NCBI GenBank assembly: GCA_947683425.1 | Contig: CANTUQ010000037.1 | Location: 7,580,501 to 7,644,500, forward strand | DNA from: Excoecaria cochinchinensis | Lineage: Eukaryota; Streptophyta; Magnoliopsida; Malpighiales; Euphorbiaceae | DNA: 64,000 bases | Direction: 5' to 3' | In this document: piece after piece, positions 32,885 to 46,967 of the stretch | Layout: every line of letters begins with the position of its first letter | Position numbering within the stretch: the stretch's first letter is position 1 | Program-made: the position numbers and the translations under genes | The notes under the pieces: model-generated | What the model saw: only the letters and a program-made list of their open reading frames with translations | Database searches by the model: none | Told to the model about the DNA's origin: nothing

Positions 32885-35800
32885 CTACAACTCTGCCCCA
32901 AAATCCCATACGTGTACCCTTCCCTCACTAGATGCTGCTGCCACGTGTCTATCATTCGCTACTATTGCCTTTACTTCTCCTACTCTCTCTCCCATGCTAT
33001 ACAATAACTCTCCTTCTTCTCCTTCTCTCCCCCATACCCTAATCCCTCCCCCTGCGCATATTAGCGCGTACCCTCCGTTTATGCACCCCATCATCCCCCT
33101 CTGCGCCCTCATGTTAAACCTACACACCTGCTCAAACTCTAAACTGTCCACCCGGCGCACTGTAGCCACTCCACGACTATCCACGATTATGTACGTCTCG
33201 TTCCATACATCGAAGCAACCTACTATTATCCCTCTCCTCGACCCTTCCTCACGCAATATGTCCCCTTGGTTCCTTAGATCAAACACTATCAGTCCCAAAC
33301 TCGTGCACGCCACCGCCGATTCCTGACTCGTTATCCTCACTCGCCCCACTAAGTCGGTTAACTCTGTTAACGTATGCCATCCTCGGACTGAATCCGGGTC
33401 GGTTAACAGCCCACCGACGAAAGTAAGCTCTTCTGTGTTGCCGTTCCATATGTGAAAAGCCCGACCCGGAACGCCGGCGTGGAGGCCTACCCACCATTGC
33501 CCACGGCCCGTGAAGTCTATTAACGCTCCATCCGCCACCACGTCTCCATAGTGGACCCTCCGTGGATATGCATTGCTGTTCAGGAGTGCCACGTGGATGT
33601 CGCCATCCAGAGATGCGAAGACTAATCGCGTGTCGTTGATGATGATGCCTGACACAGCGCGTGAGAACCGACCCAGACGGTCCCGGTGCTGTGGGCGGAA
33701 AGTTCGCGCGTGTAGGCGCGTGTTGAGGTCGAACAGGCGGACAGTGCCGTCGACGAAGCCACAAGCAAGGTATTGGTCGGAAAGAGCAAGACAACGGCAA
33801 ATAACGGCGTCGGGATCGTCAGGATCGTCAACGTCTGAGGGATCATAATGAACAGTAAAATGGGAATATAAACCGGTGCGGAAATTTCTAGCTGTCCGAT
33901 GGCGGTAGATAAACTCCTCACGCCACGTGGCTTGAAGGAGATTAGTCCGGCCCCATATACGACGAGTGAGACGGTGCCAAAGGAGATCGGAACGGGAGAC
34001 GGCTCGCCACGTGGAACAAACCTGGAATAAAATAAAAACACCACGTAGATATATAAGCAACCACAGCCATGCATGCACGTAGCATCATGCAATAGATAAA
34101 TCCTTCTTTAATTAGTTTTTTAAGTTTAGTTTTTTTAAATCAGAAAATAGAATGCATTTAAGACAGAAGCATTTGTAAAGAAAATCAATCTCATTATTCA
34201 TTAAGGTTATTTGTGAAGTAGTCGGAATAGGAGGAGGAGATTAAATACTGTAGAGCAGCAAATCTGCTTTTATGGAACAGCTAGGTAATCTAGGTTTTAG
34301 CAAATCGAAGGTGAAGGCCTATAAAGAGACTAGTAGCATGCGCGATTTTAAAGCTTTTTAATTTGAAAATAGAGAAAGAGAGAGAAAGAGGGGTATTTTA
34401 GAACCAGATGTCAGGAGTCGAAGTCAGAATTCCAAATAAAGGTAAGATAGGTAAGTGTTTTATATAATATTTTATGATTTCAATGAAGAATCGACTTGTC
34501 TTCTAGCAAGGACAAAGACATTAAGAAGAAGAAGAGACCCCCCCCCTCCCCCCACAATCCCCATTGCATATCCTACTATCAGGGAGACTATGACACCCTT
34601 CTCTCTTTATTGTTATTCAGTATCCATGCCTACAAATACAAGTACACCAAGTACAATGTGACATACATGCACACTCCACAGACACAGAAACGAATAAAGA
34701 ACAACCAACAAGAGACAAAATTATAAAGAAAAAAAATAAATTAAAAACTACATATGAAGGAAATGGCAAATGGGGATTATTTATTTTTCAAGGTAAATCA
34801 ATTAATTTATCGCAACAGAAAACGACAAAGAAAGCCATAACTAAGCTGGATGTGGTCCATTATACTATTTATTACAATACGCATATGATTATACAAAAAT
34901 ATAAAAAACCATAGGTTTTTTTTATTAAAAAAAAAAAGGTTGAAGCGTGGTTTCCCATATAAAATTTCTCTCTTTCATTTCCAAGAAAGGGTTGCCCAAA
35001 GACCTGTCTCGTTAAAAAGAGCGAATCCATATCTTCCCCAACTGACCTTTTTTCTGATATTTCTTTGACTCTTACTTCTCCATATAACCTAGGGATGCCA
35101 CTTTGTATACACTATATTCTTTGTTATTTACCATTAATTTTTATTAATCAGTGAATAATGACGAAAGAAATTAGTAATAAATAATGATTCCCTAGAGAGG
35201 AAAAAGAAAAAGAAAATTGGTAAAAGATAATATATAAAACAAGAAAGAACCTCGAGAGTCATAATAATAGAAAAAGAAAAAAAACAAAAAAGAAGTCACG
35301 AACTGACTGACTCTAGCTTAAGCAGCGAGCGAAGAACTTATCTCTGAAGTGACAAGGAGACATCAGTTTACAAAACAAGCATTGGGCTCCATGTGCTTTT
35401 TGGCATTGCACATGCTGGCTTTTGACTGATGCCATTCCAAAAATCTATTTTTGCAACATCTATTCTGTTTTAAAGGCTAATACACAGGACTATTTTTCTT
35501 TATTATTATTATAACCTTTTTTTGTGTTTAAAATTAAATATACTAATAGGGTTCAAATTGAGGAAACAATTAGAAGACAAAAGGGTAAAAGAAAAAAAAA
35601 GAAAAAAAACCTAAGCATTCCTTAAATCATGCTAATTAGTGATATGGTAAGAGATCCAACATGGCAATGTTAAAGTGGGCTTAAAAATGTCTTATCCGCA
35701 TTTTAGTTATTACAAAAGTATCTGATAGATTTTCCAAGAGAGCTAAGAAAGTTCAGTCAAAAAGGCAATTGGATTCTAGAGCTTGAAAAGGATCATGCCA

Positions 35801-36080
35801 AGAAAGGGCAAAAGAAATCCAAGTCCAAAAAAGCCCTTTTCTCAAGTTATGAAAAGGGGTAACAAAAGAAGTAAAATTAAATTCACCATTTGCAATGGAA
35901 AGGGTGTCAAAATTTTCTCACCCCAATTTTTGAAAACAGACCATAAATTTAGTTAGAAATGGACTCATTAGAACCAGTTCCTTAAAAGTGTGCAGTTTCT
36001 CCTTGGATGCTCATATACATCCAACCTAATTTCTGATCAGTTTTGTATGTCAGCATTTCATATCAGTTTCAATTGCTGAA

Positions 36081-36137
<57 letters not shown>

Positions 36138-36662
36138 AAGGAATCTCAAATCATAATCTAAGAATTGGATTTTATAAATTTATAACATCCTGCAGGATGT
36201 GTAACAGCAGTTTGACTAGACCAAGATTTTGTCCATTCTGACAACAATGTGCAGAAAACAAATGCTGGTATAAATATGATTCTATTCTAGTAATTAACTG
36301 ATTAACAATATTATCATAAAAGAACAAATCTTTTCACATAATAAAGATAAACCCAGAAAATAACCATCAATCTTAATTCATTTTCCCCTACTCAAAAATA
36401 ATAATTGTTATTGATATAGATATAAAGAAGAAGAAACCTGAAAGACATTAGCGAGGGCCTGAGCGGCAGCCAGGCGGCCGAAGAAGCGAGAAGCATCAAT
36501 GGCGACTTGGGCAGCAAGAGCTTCAACAAAAGGCTCAGGCCAGACCTCGTTAATGGCACGTGCGCGAGACCTTGATGGCCCTTCGTATTCACCTCTTCTT
36601 ACTGCACCATGATCACCATTGCCATTGCCAGATGATGAGGAAGAAGAAGAGGAAGAAGACAT
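32885..36662 (-). CDS. SAP: STERILE APETALA (SAP), F-box protein with WD40-like propeller
   Basis: Minus-strand gene of two exons, 36438-36662 and 32885-34021, joined across a 2.4 kb GT-AG intron and giving 453 residues. The long open frame to 34078 extends into the intron; the true start is in exon 1. Domains: Ser-rich start (residues 2-11), an F-box from about residue 40 to 105 (VWPEPFVEALAAQVAIDASR, then across the splice VCSTWRAVSRSDLLWHRL), and a beta-propeller-like region with repeated strand motifs such as GFVDGTVRLFDLN and a final SSEGRVHVWDF. In Arabidopsis SAP is the substrate-recruiting subunit of an SCF ubiquitin ligase that targets PPD and KIX proteins to promote organ growth, and is needed for flower development. 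Length agrees with the family. No damage is seen. Confidence 0.92.
34022..36437 (-). other. SAP: SAP intron
   Basis: 2,416 bp, GT (36437) to AG (34022). It holds a (TA)n tract at about 36085-36131, an A-rich stretch around 34920-34940 and a C-rich CCCCCCCTCCCCCC patch near 34539. No gene or transposon boundary is recognised. Confidence 0.8.
36085..36131. repeat. (TA)n microsatellite in SAP intron
   Basis: About 47 bases of uninterrupted alternating T and A. Confidence 0.95.
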
Positions 36663-38886
36663 TAATAATGAACGAATTTAAGAATTTTATTATATATTTA
36701 TTCTGAGTGAAGAAACTGTATGAGAAGAAAGAAAGAAAGAAAGAAGAGAGAAAATAAGGGCTGCAAATGAACAAGGACAAAAAGGTGTAGATAAAGACGC
36801 AGAGTGGGGGTCCCAAAAGAGTGTGTTTGGAGATATATAAATAAATAATTAATAATAAATTTTCTTTTCTTTTTAATAAAGTCATAAATTAATAACATAC
36901 TTCAATAATATTTACATTTTCTTTTTCAAATTTATATTATCAGTGGTTGTTTCATGCGCCATGTACTCACCGTCCGATCTATCCGAACACGCCAATCGAT
37001 AACGTTTGATACGTAGATGCAGAACGCATGGATTATCATTACTTTCTTCGATTTAGTATTTTTGCAAATTTAATTAAAATTAATAAAATATAGGGAAAAT
37101 TGGATGTATTTATAAAAAATTGAGATGTTTGGAAGGTTTTTCCCGCCCTGCAAAGACGGCGGAAACTGGTGGACATCTTTATTTTCCATGGTGTTTTCAG
37201 GTGCTCTTTTATACGTACGCTTCTTTGGACCAACCTTTTTATTGGTAGCACTACCTTTTAATTTATTTTTTCGAACTATAAGCGTTATATTATATTATAG
37301 TAATTAAATGCCAAATTCCAGTTCCATGAAATCTTAAAGTACATGAGCGCCCACCCTAGGAAAGTAGTCTTGTGAGAAGAGGGCGGGGACCTCAAATAGT
37401 TGGACACCTGAACCTTGGGTTCACTGGTAGCTCACTGGAAGCTATGATATATCCAATGAATAAGTATTTTTATAGGTTTGAAATAAGTAAAATAGTATGG
37501 GAAGAAAAGGGTATATTTGAGAAATCAAATAGTGAGGGAAGAAATGCAGGTTATATATATATAAATACATAATCATCACCACAACAGGAAATGAAATTGC
37601 TTAATTGCCACCAAATTGAGAGTGACAAGCAGATTTAATTGGTTGTAAAACTCTTTGTTTGTCTAGTAAAGTGGAAGCCAATGATGTATTAGATTATCCA
37701 AAAAAGGGTTTAAGTAAAGAGAATTTAGGAAACTAGAAATGAAGCGTGAAGACTGTGTCCCTCATGAGCAGTGCATATGATTTGCAGTGATTATTTATGA
37801 GTACTTATGTACAAGTTGCTCTGTGGAATCTAAAGAAAGGGGTATATGTGAATTTTACATTAATCATTTCTCACTGTCTCTGTGGTGGCCAAGCAATTAG
37901 GGATTGCAATTCAAGACTTGTCATTTCATGGTACTTTCTCAACAGAATTTTTGGGGTCGACATCAAAATTAACAGCCTATATGTTTATATAAAGCCAAAA
38001 AAACATACGTTAATTTCTTTAAATTTTTGAGGATGACCTTCAAGCTAATTTAGTGGCTTACTTTGTTTGGTTATAGGTCTCTGATTTAGGTCCGAATGCT
38101 ACTGTAGTAAAGGCTTTATGCCCATTTCTTCTCCATCCTCGTGCATGGGATAAAAAGAGAAGAATGGCTATAAATTAGGCCAATTTATAATTAGAAAACA
38201 TAGCAATTCAAGTATGGTTTTTACTTTTTAGAAACTCACTTTAAAGCATATAAGCTTTTACGTTCAACATAACGGCAAATGCTTTTGCTTTTAGGTATTA
38301 ATCTATTTTAATATAAAGTAGTTAGAAACTTGTTTTAACTCTTTAAAAGCGTTAAAAATTCGTTTCAAAATGTTTTTACTATTTTTTGAAGTGAATACAC
38401 TTTGATAATGTTGAAAATGAAAATATACAGAGTAATAATGCTCTTAACATTTTTTCTAATTAGCAAATATTAATTTTTGAAAATAATGATAATGAATTTA
38501 AAGAAAATTAAGGTGAAAATGAAAACATGAGGACATGGTGATTTTCTTGATGACCAGATGAGTGATTAGTTTTTGTTCGATTTTCATGTTGTAATTGTAA
38601 TTTTAAATTATTGTGCCCAAGAATTTTTTTTTTTGGTAAGATAAGAATAATTATGATTTGTTTATTGGTTGAAAGTAATTCTTTAATTTGTATGCATTTT
38701 AATTATATTCAACACTTGTATTCTTGAATTGCATTAATTAGATGTTATTTCATATAAGTTTAAATGTTCTTATAATTTGCAAGTCAAATTGGTACTTGCA
38801 TGAAATGCAAGTCTTGCCATTTAATTTTTTCTCTCAAACTTATGTGACATATATATGTATATTTTGAAAGCTACATATAAAAGAAG
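36663..38886. other. SAP upstream region and spacer
   Basis: SAP promoter side. A CT-rich leader (in minus-strand sense) lies at 36720-36760. Beyond about 36900 it is intergenic with only short chance frames. Nothing else is identified. Confidence 0.4.
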
Positions 38887-38899
38887 AGTCACAACAAGA

Positions 38900-39300
38900 A
38901 AAGAATTAAACACCGACGGAAATATAGTGACGGAACGATTTTCGTCGCTAAATGGCAGCTAAAATGATTTTCCGCAGCCATTTGGTGACAGATTTTTTTC
39001 CCGTCGCTAAATGCCAACAGAGCTTATCCGCCGCTAATTGGCGAAGAAAAAAAAATTTCGTCGCTAAAAATGGCGCCAAGTTTTCCCACCACATTCTACG
39101 ACAGTAATTAGCGACGGTTAATTAAAACCGTCGCTAAAAATAGCGACGGAAAATTAGTACCGTCGCCAAAGAAAAAATAAAATAATTATATTTTATTTAG
39201 CGACGGATTTTTTTAATCCGTCGCTAATAATTTTTTAATTAGCGACGGAATGAATTATCCGTCGGTAATTTTAGCGACGGAGTAAATATTCCATTGCTAA
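38900..39300. repeat. Left subterminal repeat array of CACTA element
   Basis: The word TAGCGACGG and its complement CCGTCGCTA recur about a dozen times in both orientations, often as inverted pairs with a 6-12 bp spacer (for example around 39110-39135 and 39200-39225). In En/Spm such subterminal words bind the TNPA protein. Confidence 0.85.
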
Positions 39301-39319
39301 AAGTAAAATAAAGATCTGA

Positions 39320-39630
39320 TTATTCCCCCCCCCCCCCCCCCCCGCGATCCCCTCTCTCTCTCCTCCGTCTCCCCTCCGATTTCTGCCCCCTTGCCCTCAC
39401 GCCGCCTACCACCGCCCCCCTGCTGCCGGTCTGCCCCTCCCCTCCGATCGCCGGTCCCCTCCCCTCCTCCTCCTCTCTCCCCTTCCTTCCCTCTTCCCGC
39501 TCCGATCTTCCCCTTCTTTCCCTCCCTCCGCATGCCACCTTCCTCTCCGCCGTTGTTCGGTACGCCGATCCGCCTGCTGCCGGTCCGCCTCCTCCTCCTC
39601 CCTCCCCTCCTCCGGCGTCAGGTACGCCGA
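39320..39630 (+). promoter_or_regulatory. Pyrimidine-rich leader of the CACTA transposase gene
   Basis: A C-run of 17 bases at 39326-39342, then about 290 bp of CT-rich sequence ending in a donor-like GTCAG/GTACGCC near 39619. Probably the 5' untranslated exon. A T- and TTA-rich intron-like stretch follows to about 40400. Confidence 0.5.
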
Positions 39631-40414
39631 TCTGCTCCCTATAATGTTTTTAATTTTTTTTCTGTTAAATTAATTAAGTTAATATTATTATTATTATTGT
39701 TATTATTATTAATTTATTTATGTTAGTTAGGCATTGTTGAATATTAAATATTGTTTAAAGAAAATATAAATTTTTTATTAGTGTTAATTGTTGTTAGAAT
39801 TAATTTAAAATAGTTATGTTAATTAGATATTTTATTATTGTTGAATAATACAATGAATGTTATTTGTTGGTAATGTATTATTATTAGTGTTTTGAATGTG
39901 GAATGTTATCGTTGCTAGGATAATTGTTGTAATTAGATGTTAATTAAACATTTGTTGAAATAGATGATTGTTAGTGTTATTAGTATTAGTAGGATTATGG
40001 TTAATTAATGAAATGACAAATTTAATATTGTTAGTATTATTATAAAATAATAAGATTAGCATTTTATTTGAGAAATTTGCTTTTTTTCTTGTTTTCATTG
40101 TATATATATATATATTTACTTTTTTATGAGTTTATTAATTTAAATGTTGTTATTAAATGTATTAATAGTATTCTTCACGTTATTACTGTAATATGACAAT
40201 TTGTTTTTTTTTTTGTTTTTAGCATAATAATCCGTATAATTATTGTTTAAATGACTAGCAATTGTCGTAATTAATCATGTATTTTTCGTAATAGTAGTTG
40301 TATTTTGAGTTTCTAGCATTATTGTCTAAAATATTAAGTTTTTTTTTGGGAATTAGATTTTTGTAATTCTAATTGAGATGTCTCCTTGTTCATGAAACAG
40401 TTTTGGAATTAATT

Positions 40415-43400
40415 ATGAGTAACGTAAATAGATCTTGGATGTATAGATGAAAAACAACGAATGGTTACATTAATCCCGAATTTGTGGAAGGGGTTCAGTC
40501 TTTTATTGAATACGCCAGTTCTCAACCTGCACATATGGACGGGGCTAAAATAAGATGTCCAGGCAAAAAGTGCCAACACCTTAGTTATCTTCCAGTTGAT
40601 GCAGTGTATTTTCACCTGTTAAGAAAGGGATTTGTTCTAAATTATTTTGAGTGGACACGACACGGAGAACCATCAATTTGCAGTACCTCGATGGGAAACG
40701 TGGGTAACATGTCAACAACTGAGGGTGAATTTGAAAGAGGGGGGAATTTGGAGCTGATGATGTAGGGGTGACTGATAATCCATACGTCCAAATGGTTTAC
40801 GATGCAATTGGCCATGATTTTAGGGAAAGTACACCAATGATGGAAGAACTGAATGAAAATGCAACAAAATTTTACGATTTGCTAAATTCAGTAGATCAGG
40901 AGTTATGGCCAGGCTGTGATAACATGACTCAATTATCTTCTGTAACTCGGATATTGAATATAAAATCCGAAGGCCATATTTCGAATCGAAGTTTTGACCA
41001 AATTCTTGCTTGGTACAATGAATCATTGCCTCTTGACCATAAAATGGCTGATAATTTGTACAATGTGAAGAAACTGATCAGTGGTTTAGGTTTGCCTGTT
41101 GAGAAAATCGACTGTTGTCGGTTGGGATGTATGTTATTTTGGAGGGATGACATCAATTTACAAGAGTGCAAATTTTGTGGTCAACCTAGGTACAAATCTA
41201 AAAGTGGCGGTAATCAGCAGAAATTGGTACCTTGGAAACGTATGTATTTTTTTTCGTTGACTCCCAGGCTTCAAAGACTATATGCATCCGAAGTTACTGC
41301 ACCTCACATGAGATGGCATGATGAGCACGAAAGTACAGATGAAATAATGAGCCATCCATCAGATGCAGTTGCATGGAAACATTTCAATAACACCCATCCT
41401 GATTTTGCTACCGAATCTCGAAATGTTCGGCTGTGTTTGAGCACTGACGGGTTTCAACCTTTTGGTCAATCAGAGCAACAATATTCGTCATGGCCAATCA
41501 TAATTACTCCTTATAATTTGCCTCCATGGATGTGTATGAATGAGGCATATATGTTTTTGACAGTTATTATTCCAGGACCTAGAAATCCGAAGCACAGAAT
41601 TGATGTATATTTGCAGCCGTTGATTTATGAGTTGTAACAGCTTTGAGATGTCGGTGTTGAAACATATGATATATCACTTAAACAGAATTTCATGATGAAA
41701 GCAGCATTAATGTGGACAGTCAGTGACTTTCCTGCCTATGTTATGTTATCAGGTTGGAGTACGGCTGGAAAACTAGCTTGTCCTTACTGTGGCGATAATT
41801 CAGATGCGTTTTATCTTCAACATGGGTGCAAAACTTCTTGGTTTGATAACCACAGGAAATTCCTTCCACCTGATCACCCGTTCCGACGGAACAAGAACAA
41901 ATTTATTAAGAATAGAGTTGTACTTGCTAGTCCTCCAGTTATCAGAAGCAGTGAGCAAATCTTACAAGACATTGATGAGTTGGATTTACTTAAGGTAACA
42001 AAACTTGATGCTGATGAAGTTAATGGAAGAATCAACAAAAATTTTGGTTGGTAGAAAATAAGCATTTTTTGGGATTTGCTGTATTGGAAGACTAATTTGT
42101 TAAGGCATAATCTGGATGTGATGCACATTGAAAAAAATATTTTTGATAATGTGTTCAACACCATTATGAATATAGAAGGGAAGACCAAGGACAATGCAAA
42201 ATCACGAGCAGATTTAAAGTTGTTATGTAGAAGGCCCGAGTTAGATAAAGATTACTTAACCGAAAAATATCCCAAAGCATGCTACACTTTGGACAAAAAA
42301 TAAAAGGAAGTCTTGTGTGATTGGTTAAAATGACTAAAGTTTCCGGATGGTTACGTCTCCAACTTGGCAAGGTGCGTCGACATGAGAAAGTATAAATTAT
42401 TCGGTATGAAAAGTCATGATTGTCACGTTTTTATGCAGAAGCTACTCCCAATAGCATTTCGAGAGTTATTGCCGACAAAAGTGTGGGAAGCTATAACAGA
42501 GCTAAGTATGTTCTTCAGAACATTAACGTCATGCGAGATAAATGCGGCAGATATGGCAAGATTGGAAATAGAAATTTCAATAATCCTGTGCAAACTTGAA
42601 GCAATTTTTCTTCCAAGCTTTTTTTGACTGTATAGAGCATCTACCCGTGCATTTAGCACATGAGGCAAAACTCGCTGGTCCTGTTCAATATCGTTGGATG
42701 TATCCATTTGAGCGGTAACTATCTATGACCTTCAATTGCAATTATATTATACTTTTGTATGCTAATTAATGTCATTAAGATATATCATGTAGGTATTTGC
42801 TTCATTTGAAGAAAAACGTAAAAATAAAGTTAGAGTTGAAGGTTCAATATGTAATGCTTATTTGGTCGAAGAAGCAAGTACTTTTTGTTCGCATTATTTT
42901 GAATCTCATATACACACGAGACAGCGGAAAGTACCACGTAATGATGATGGCGGGGAATCAAGTAATCAGGACGAAAACTTATCCAGTTTTACGTATCCTG
43001 GGCGTTTACATGGTCGTTCAATAAGGAAAATGCTAATGGAGTATGAATTAATAGCGGCCCATAGTTATATTTTATTGAATTGCGAGGAAGTTCGGCCTTT
43101 TGTGAGGTAAGTTTAATATATACGCTAAATTGTTCATTTGTTTTACTGTGTCAAGAGTGTAATATATATGCTGTATTTTGGCATTTTAGATTATTTGAGG
43201 AATGGATACGGGAGTTAATGCCTGAAAAAAATGAAAATGAGGTGAACAAGAAAGTCAAAAAGCACTTTCATTATTGGTTCAAGACATATGTAAGTTGTGA
43301 TTTTCACCATACAAACCCATACATACAATTATATATGAAATATATCATTTAAATGATGTTAGCTTATTGGAATATGTAGGCATCAACAAATGCAATTGAC

Positions 43401-44120
43401 AACAAGTACATCATTGATCTTGCAAAAGGACCTTTGCGATATGTTAAATCATTTTCGGTGTATTTCGTAAATGGATATAAATTTCATACACAGAGTCATA
43501 GTCATAACAAAGAAACGGTAAACAGTGGGGTTTGCATTCAAGGAGAGTTGATGGATTATTATGGGCAAATTGTTGATATAATTGAAGTCGAGTATCCTGC
43601 GTTGCCAATAAAGCGTTGTGTATTATTCAAGTGTGGATGGTATGATCCAACTATTAACGATGGAACAAAAATACATACCAGATACAATTTAGTTGATGTC
43701 AACCAGCGTAGAAGATTGAGGAACTTTAAACCATTTGTGTTAGCAATGCAAGTGGGCCAGGTATATTATGTCTTTTATTCAAGCGTAAAGCGAGACAGAT
43801 CGGAATGGCTTGCAGCATGCAAAGTAAAACCAAGAGTCATTTATGAAAGGAAAGGCGCCGGACAAAGTGAACATTCTGAAAATAATGATGCATTTCTGGA
43901 AGAAGAACCGGAAGTTCATGAAATCAATAACTCTCTGAATTTTGAAGATAACGAACCATTGAACTATGCGGATAATGAATTTGTTGACATTGACTGTGAG
44001 GATAATGAGGAAACTTTGGTTGGCGATGGATTTAATGACGAGCCAGAATTTTCCTCTTCTATATCAGAAAATGAGGATGATTTGAATTACGATTTACAGC
44101 TTAGTAACGATAGCGAATAA
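40415..44120 (+). pseudogene. CACTA TNPD-type transposase, broken
   Basis: Starts MSNVNRSWMYR, the transposase-associated domain with its CPGKKC cysteine motif. The TNP2-type transposase domain follows (LSTDGFQPFGQS at about 41430-41470; LRHNLDVMHIEKNIFDNVF at about 42101-42157), then DUF4218 (LPIAFRELLP), and DUF4216-like sequence in the last exon (YYGQIVDIIEVEY to SSVKRDRSEWLAACKVKPR). Exons: 40415-42714, 42793-43106, 43190-43289, 43380-44120. In-frame stops lie at 40448, 41635, 41644, 42052, 42301 and 42331, with frame changes at about 40740-40768 and near 42600. It cannot supply transposase. Confidence 0.85.
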
Positions 44121-46179
44121 TTTGTTTACTTACTTGCTTATAATGTGAGAACAATTAATATTGCACTGACTTGGTTTTTAATTTAATATGCTTATTACAA
44201 TGTAATTATTTTCTATTATCTGACAATATGCATTTTTCTTATAATGTCAGGTTGAAAAATGTTTAAGCGAAAGAAGAGAACAGGGATTCCTCCACGTCTC
44301 AGGTTGCATGATGGCGTTGACAGTACTGGTGATGGAAGATCCCCATCGCAATGGCTCAATGCCAGCACTCAGGCTGCCGCATCATCGACCATCCCAACTG
44401 TTGTACCATCTACCATTCCTTCCACTGATTCCACTCCTATGGCACACCCTAAATCTATGCCAACTCAGGTATCAGGAACAGAACAAGCGGAAGAGCCTAC
44501 GCCTGGCTCAATTGGAGTTGATGGAAGAATGTACATCAACATCACAGCTGAGAAGTAAGTGATTAATATTTCACTTCATTATGATTTCAATGACAGTTAT
44601 TACTTGTACTAATATTATTCACATTTTTGTATCTTAGATTGAATCCTTCAGGAAAGTGCTCACGCATAATGACAACCTCTTTCAAAAATAGAATTGAATA
44701 CGATGGGTTTGTCTGGAAGAATGTGTTAGACGAAATAAAGAATTTTTATTTCGAAGAATTCAAGGTAAAAAATTTATGATAAATTTTGTTACATAACAAA
44801 TTATATTGTACACTTGCTTACATTTTATTTTTTGTTCTGTCTGTCTCATAAGAAAAAATGTTATTGGGACTTGGCGTTTGACGATATCATGTATTCTGTG
44901 TGGGAGACTCGTGAGCGGGTACGTTACAGAGATTTAGTGTGCTTGTTAAAAAATGGTGGTGTCCGAGCTCGCTATATGACCGAAAATTTATGGGCATATT
45001 GGAAACAGTATTGGACGACGCCTGAAGTCATTTTAATTTCAGAGCGGAATTCTAGTAACAGACGTAGGGACTCAGTTCATGCTTGCATACTGGAGGATCA
45101 ATGTCCCATCGGGAACATGCAGATAGACTTGTAAGTATTACAAAATATTACTGTTACCACTGTAATTAATGGTTAGGATGTCTAAAATTTATCTCATTAC
45201 CATAGAGGAGGATGGGAATGTTACTTGTGTGAGGAGTTTACATTGTTGTTGAATGTTGGATGGTAGCATTGTAACACCCCCTAACGTAGGCGATCCCATC
45301 CGATAAGGAGTGAGATGCCGTATGGGTAAAGGTGTCACCACACAGATACAGGATAAACATACATTTGTACACGAACATACATACCGAAATACAGGGTAAT
45401 TAAAACTTTACAAAACCATTCATGAAAGAAGCTGATCATGCAATAATATAACGGAAAATATTACATTACTGTTTGATCAACGTACAGAAAAGCATAAGAT
45501 ATTACATGTCCAAAAATACATATACAGAAGCGGAAGCTATTATAAAACTGATACGACATAGTTCTATGTAAAAAGAATCATCTAAGACTACAAAAGATCA
45601 AGTCCTACACTAAACTCTGCTGTGTTGGCTTGACTGCGGCGACTCTCCCAAAGCAAAGCTCCTTCTGCACCTGCACGGGAAAACACACTGTGCTAAGCGA
45701 TAAACGCTTAGTGGAGAAACACACACATGAAAGGGACGGCCACTCACAATGGTCGTCGAGCATAAAGCAAACATACAGATGGCATAAGCAGAAATACATA
45801 TTAGGAATAAATAGGAACATGCAGCGTATAAAGCCGTGCATATAAATCATCCTGCATCACACTTGACGGGTGTTCGGCAAGTGTACCGAATCGACAAGTA
45901 ATAAAGTGGGGTATAGTTAGGACCCCGAGTTATCGTACCCAAGGGAACAAGGATTGTCCAGTTAAATATCTATAGATGAGTGAATTTGAGATGTCCCCAA
46001 TTTGTTTGGTGGAGAAAACTAAACTAAGCAAGAAAATAAATTAACAATTAAATATAAAATTGGTCATCAAGAAATTACTCAAGGATGAAATTAAATGCTT
46101 AGGAAATTCTATCCTCATAGATGTAACTGAAAATTGGTAAAACAATATAACATGAAATTCTGGACAACCCAACTAAGCC

Positions 46180-46395
46180 CAAGCCTACCATATCCTTGGA
46201 TTAAGCTATTCTAATTAACAAACCTACCATCCCTGGATTAAGTCTATTAATTAGCTTAAGCGCGGGTTACCAAATCCTAGATCTAAGACAACCTACCATC
46301 CCGGATTAAGCTATCTTAAACCTATTTATTCCTCACTATTCTTAATCTAATAACATCAACACCCACAAACCAACCTACCATCCCTGGATTAAGCT
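46180..46395 (+). repeat. CCTACCATCC(C)TGGATTAAG repeats
   Basis: Four to five copies of an 18-20-bp word, spaced 40-80 bp apart, inside the 1.7 kb element. Confidence 0.8.
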
Positions 46396-46967
46396 GGAAA
46401 GATAAATGTCAATATTAAAAGAACAGAGCATTTGCACAAACAATAATTTTCAGATTTAGCTCCAATCATCATTATAATTGCAAAACAATATATAACAAGA
46501 GGAATAAAAGAAAACATGAAAATATTTATTAAATCCAAATATCCAAAATACAAATATGATTCAAGAACTCCCAAGCATGATTAACTACTCTAACATCAAG
46601 AATATAAACATAAAAGATGAAAAATTAGAGTTTAGAATACACCCTTGATGAGAGAGAAAATAGATCTTGAAGTTCTTGTTCTTCAACCTTGGAATCCACT
46701 TGAATCCCCAAAATCTAGATTTAAACTAAATTGATCTAAATTATTTAAGAAGGAAATTGCAATTCAAACTTAAATCTAAGTTAAACAGAATTTAAAAGGA
46801 AAATTAAACCATGAAAATAAAATAAATTGTTGCTGGAAATTAAATAAAAATAAACCTAAGTCTACTGCCTAAAGGAAAGAATAGAGAAACAAAAACTAAA
46901 ACTAAACTTAAAACTAAGCTGCTTCCCCTCTTTCAGCGGCGTTATTTTCTTTTAATACTGAAGAAAA

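Noticed and set aside
33279..33848. Other-frame ORFs (91, 110 and 173 residues) over SAP exon 2
   Set aside because: Shadows of the GC-rich SAP coding exon with no family resemblance.
34022..34078. Extension of the SAP long open frame to an upstream Met at 34078
   Set aside because: The extra residues come from the intron. A clean acceptor at 34022/34021 joins in frame to exon 1 at 36438, completing the F-box.
39297..39726. Gly/Arg-rich and Pro-rich frames in the CACTA leader
   Set aside because: Low-complexity products of the pyrimidine tract.
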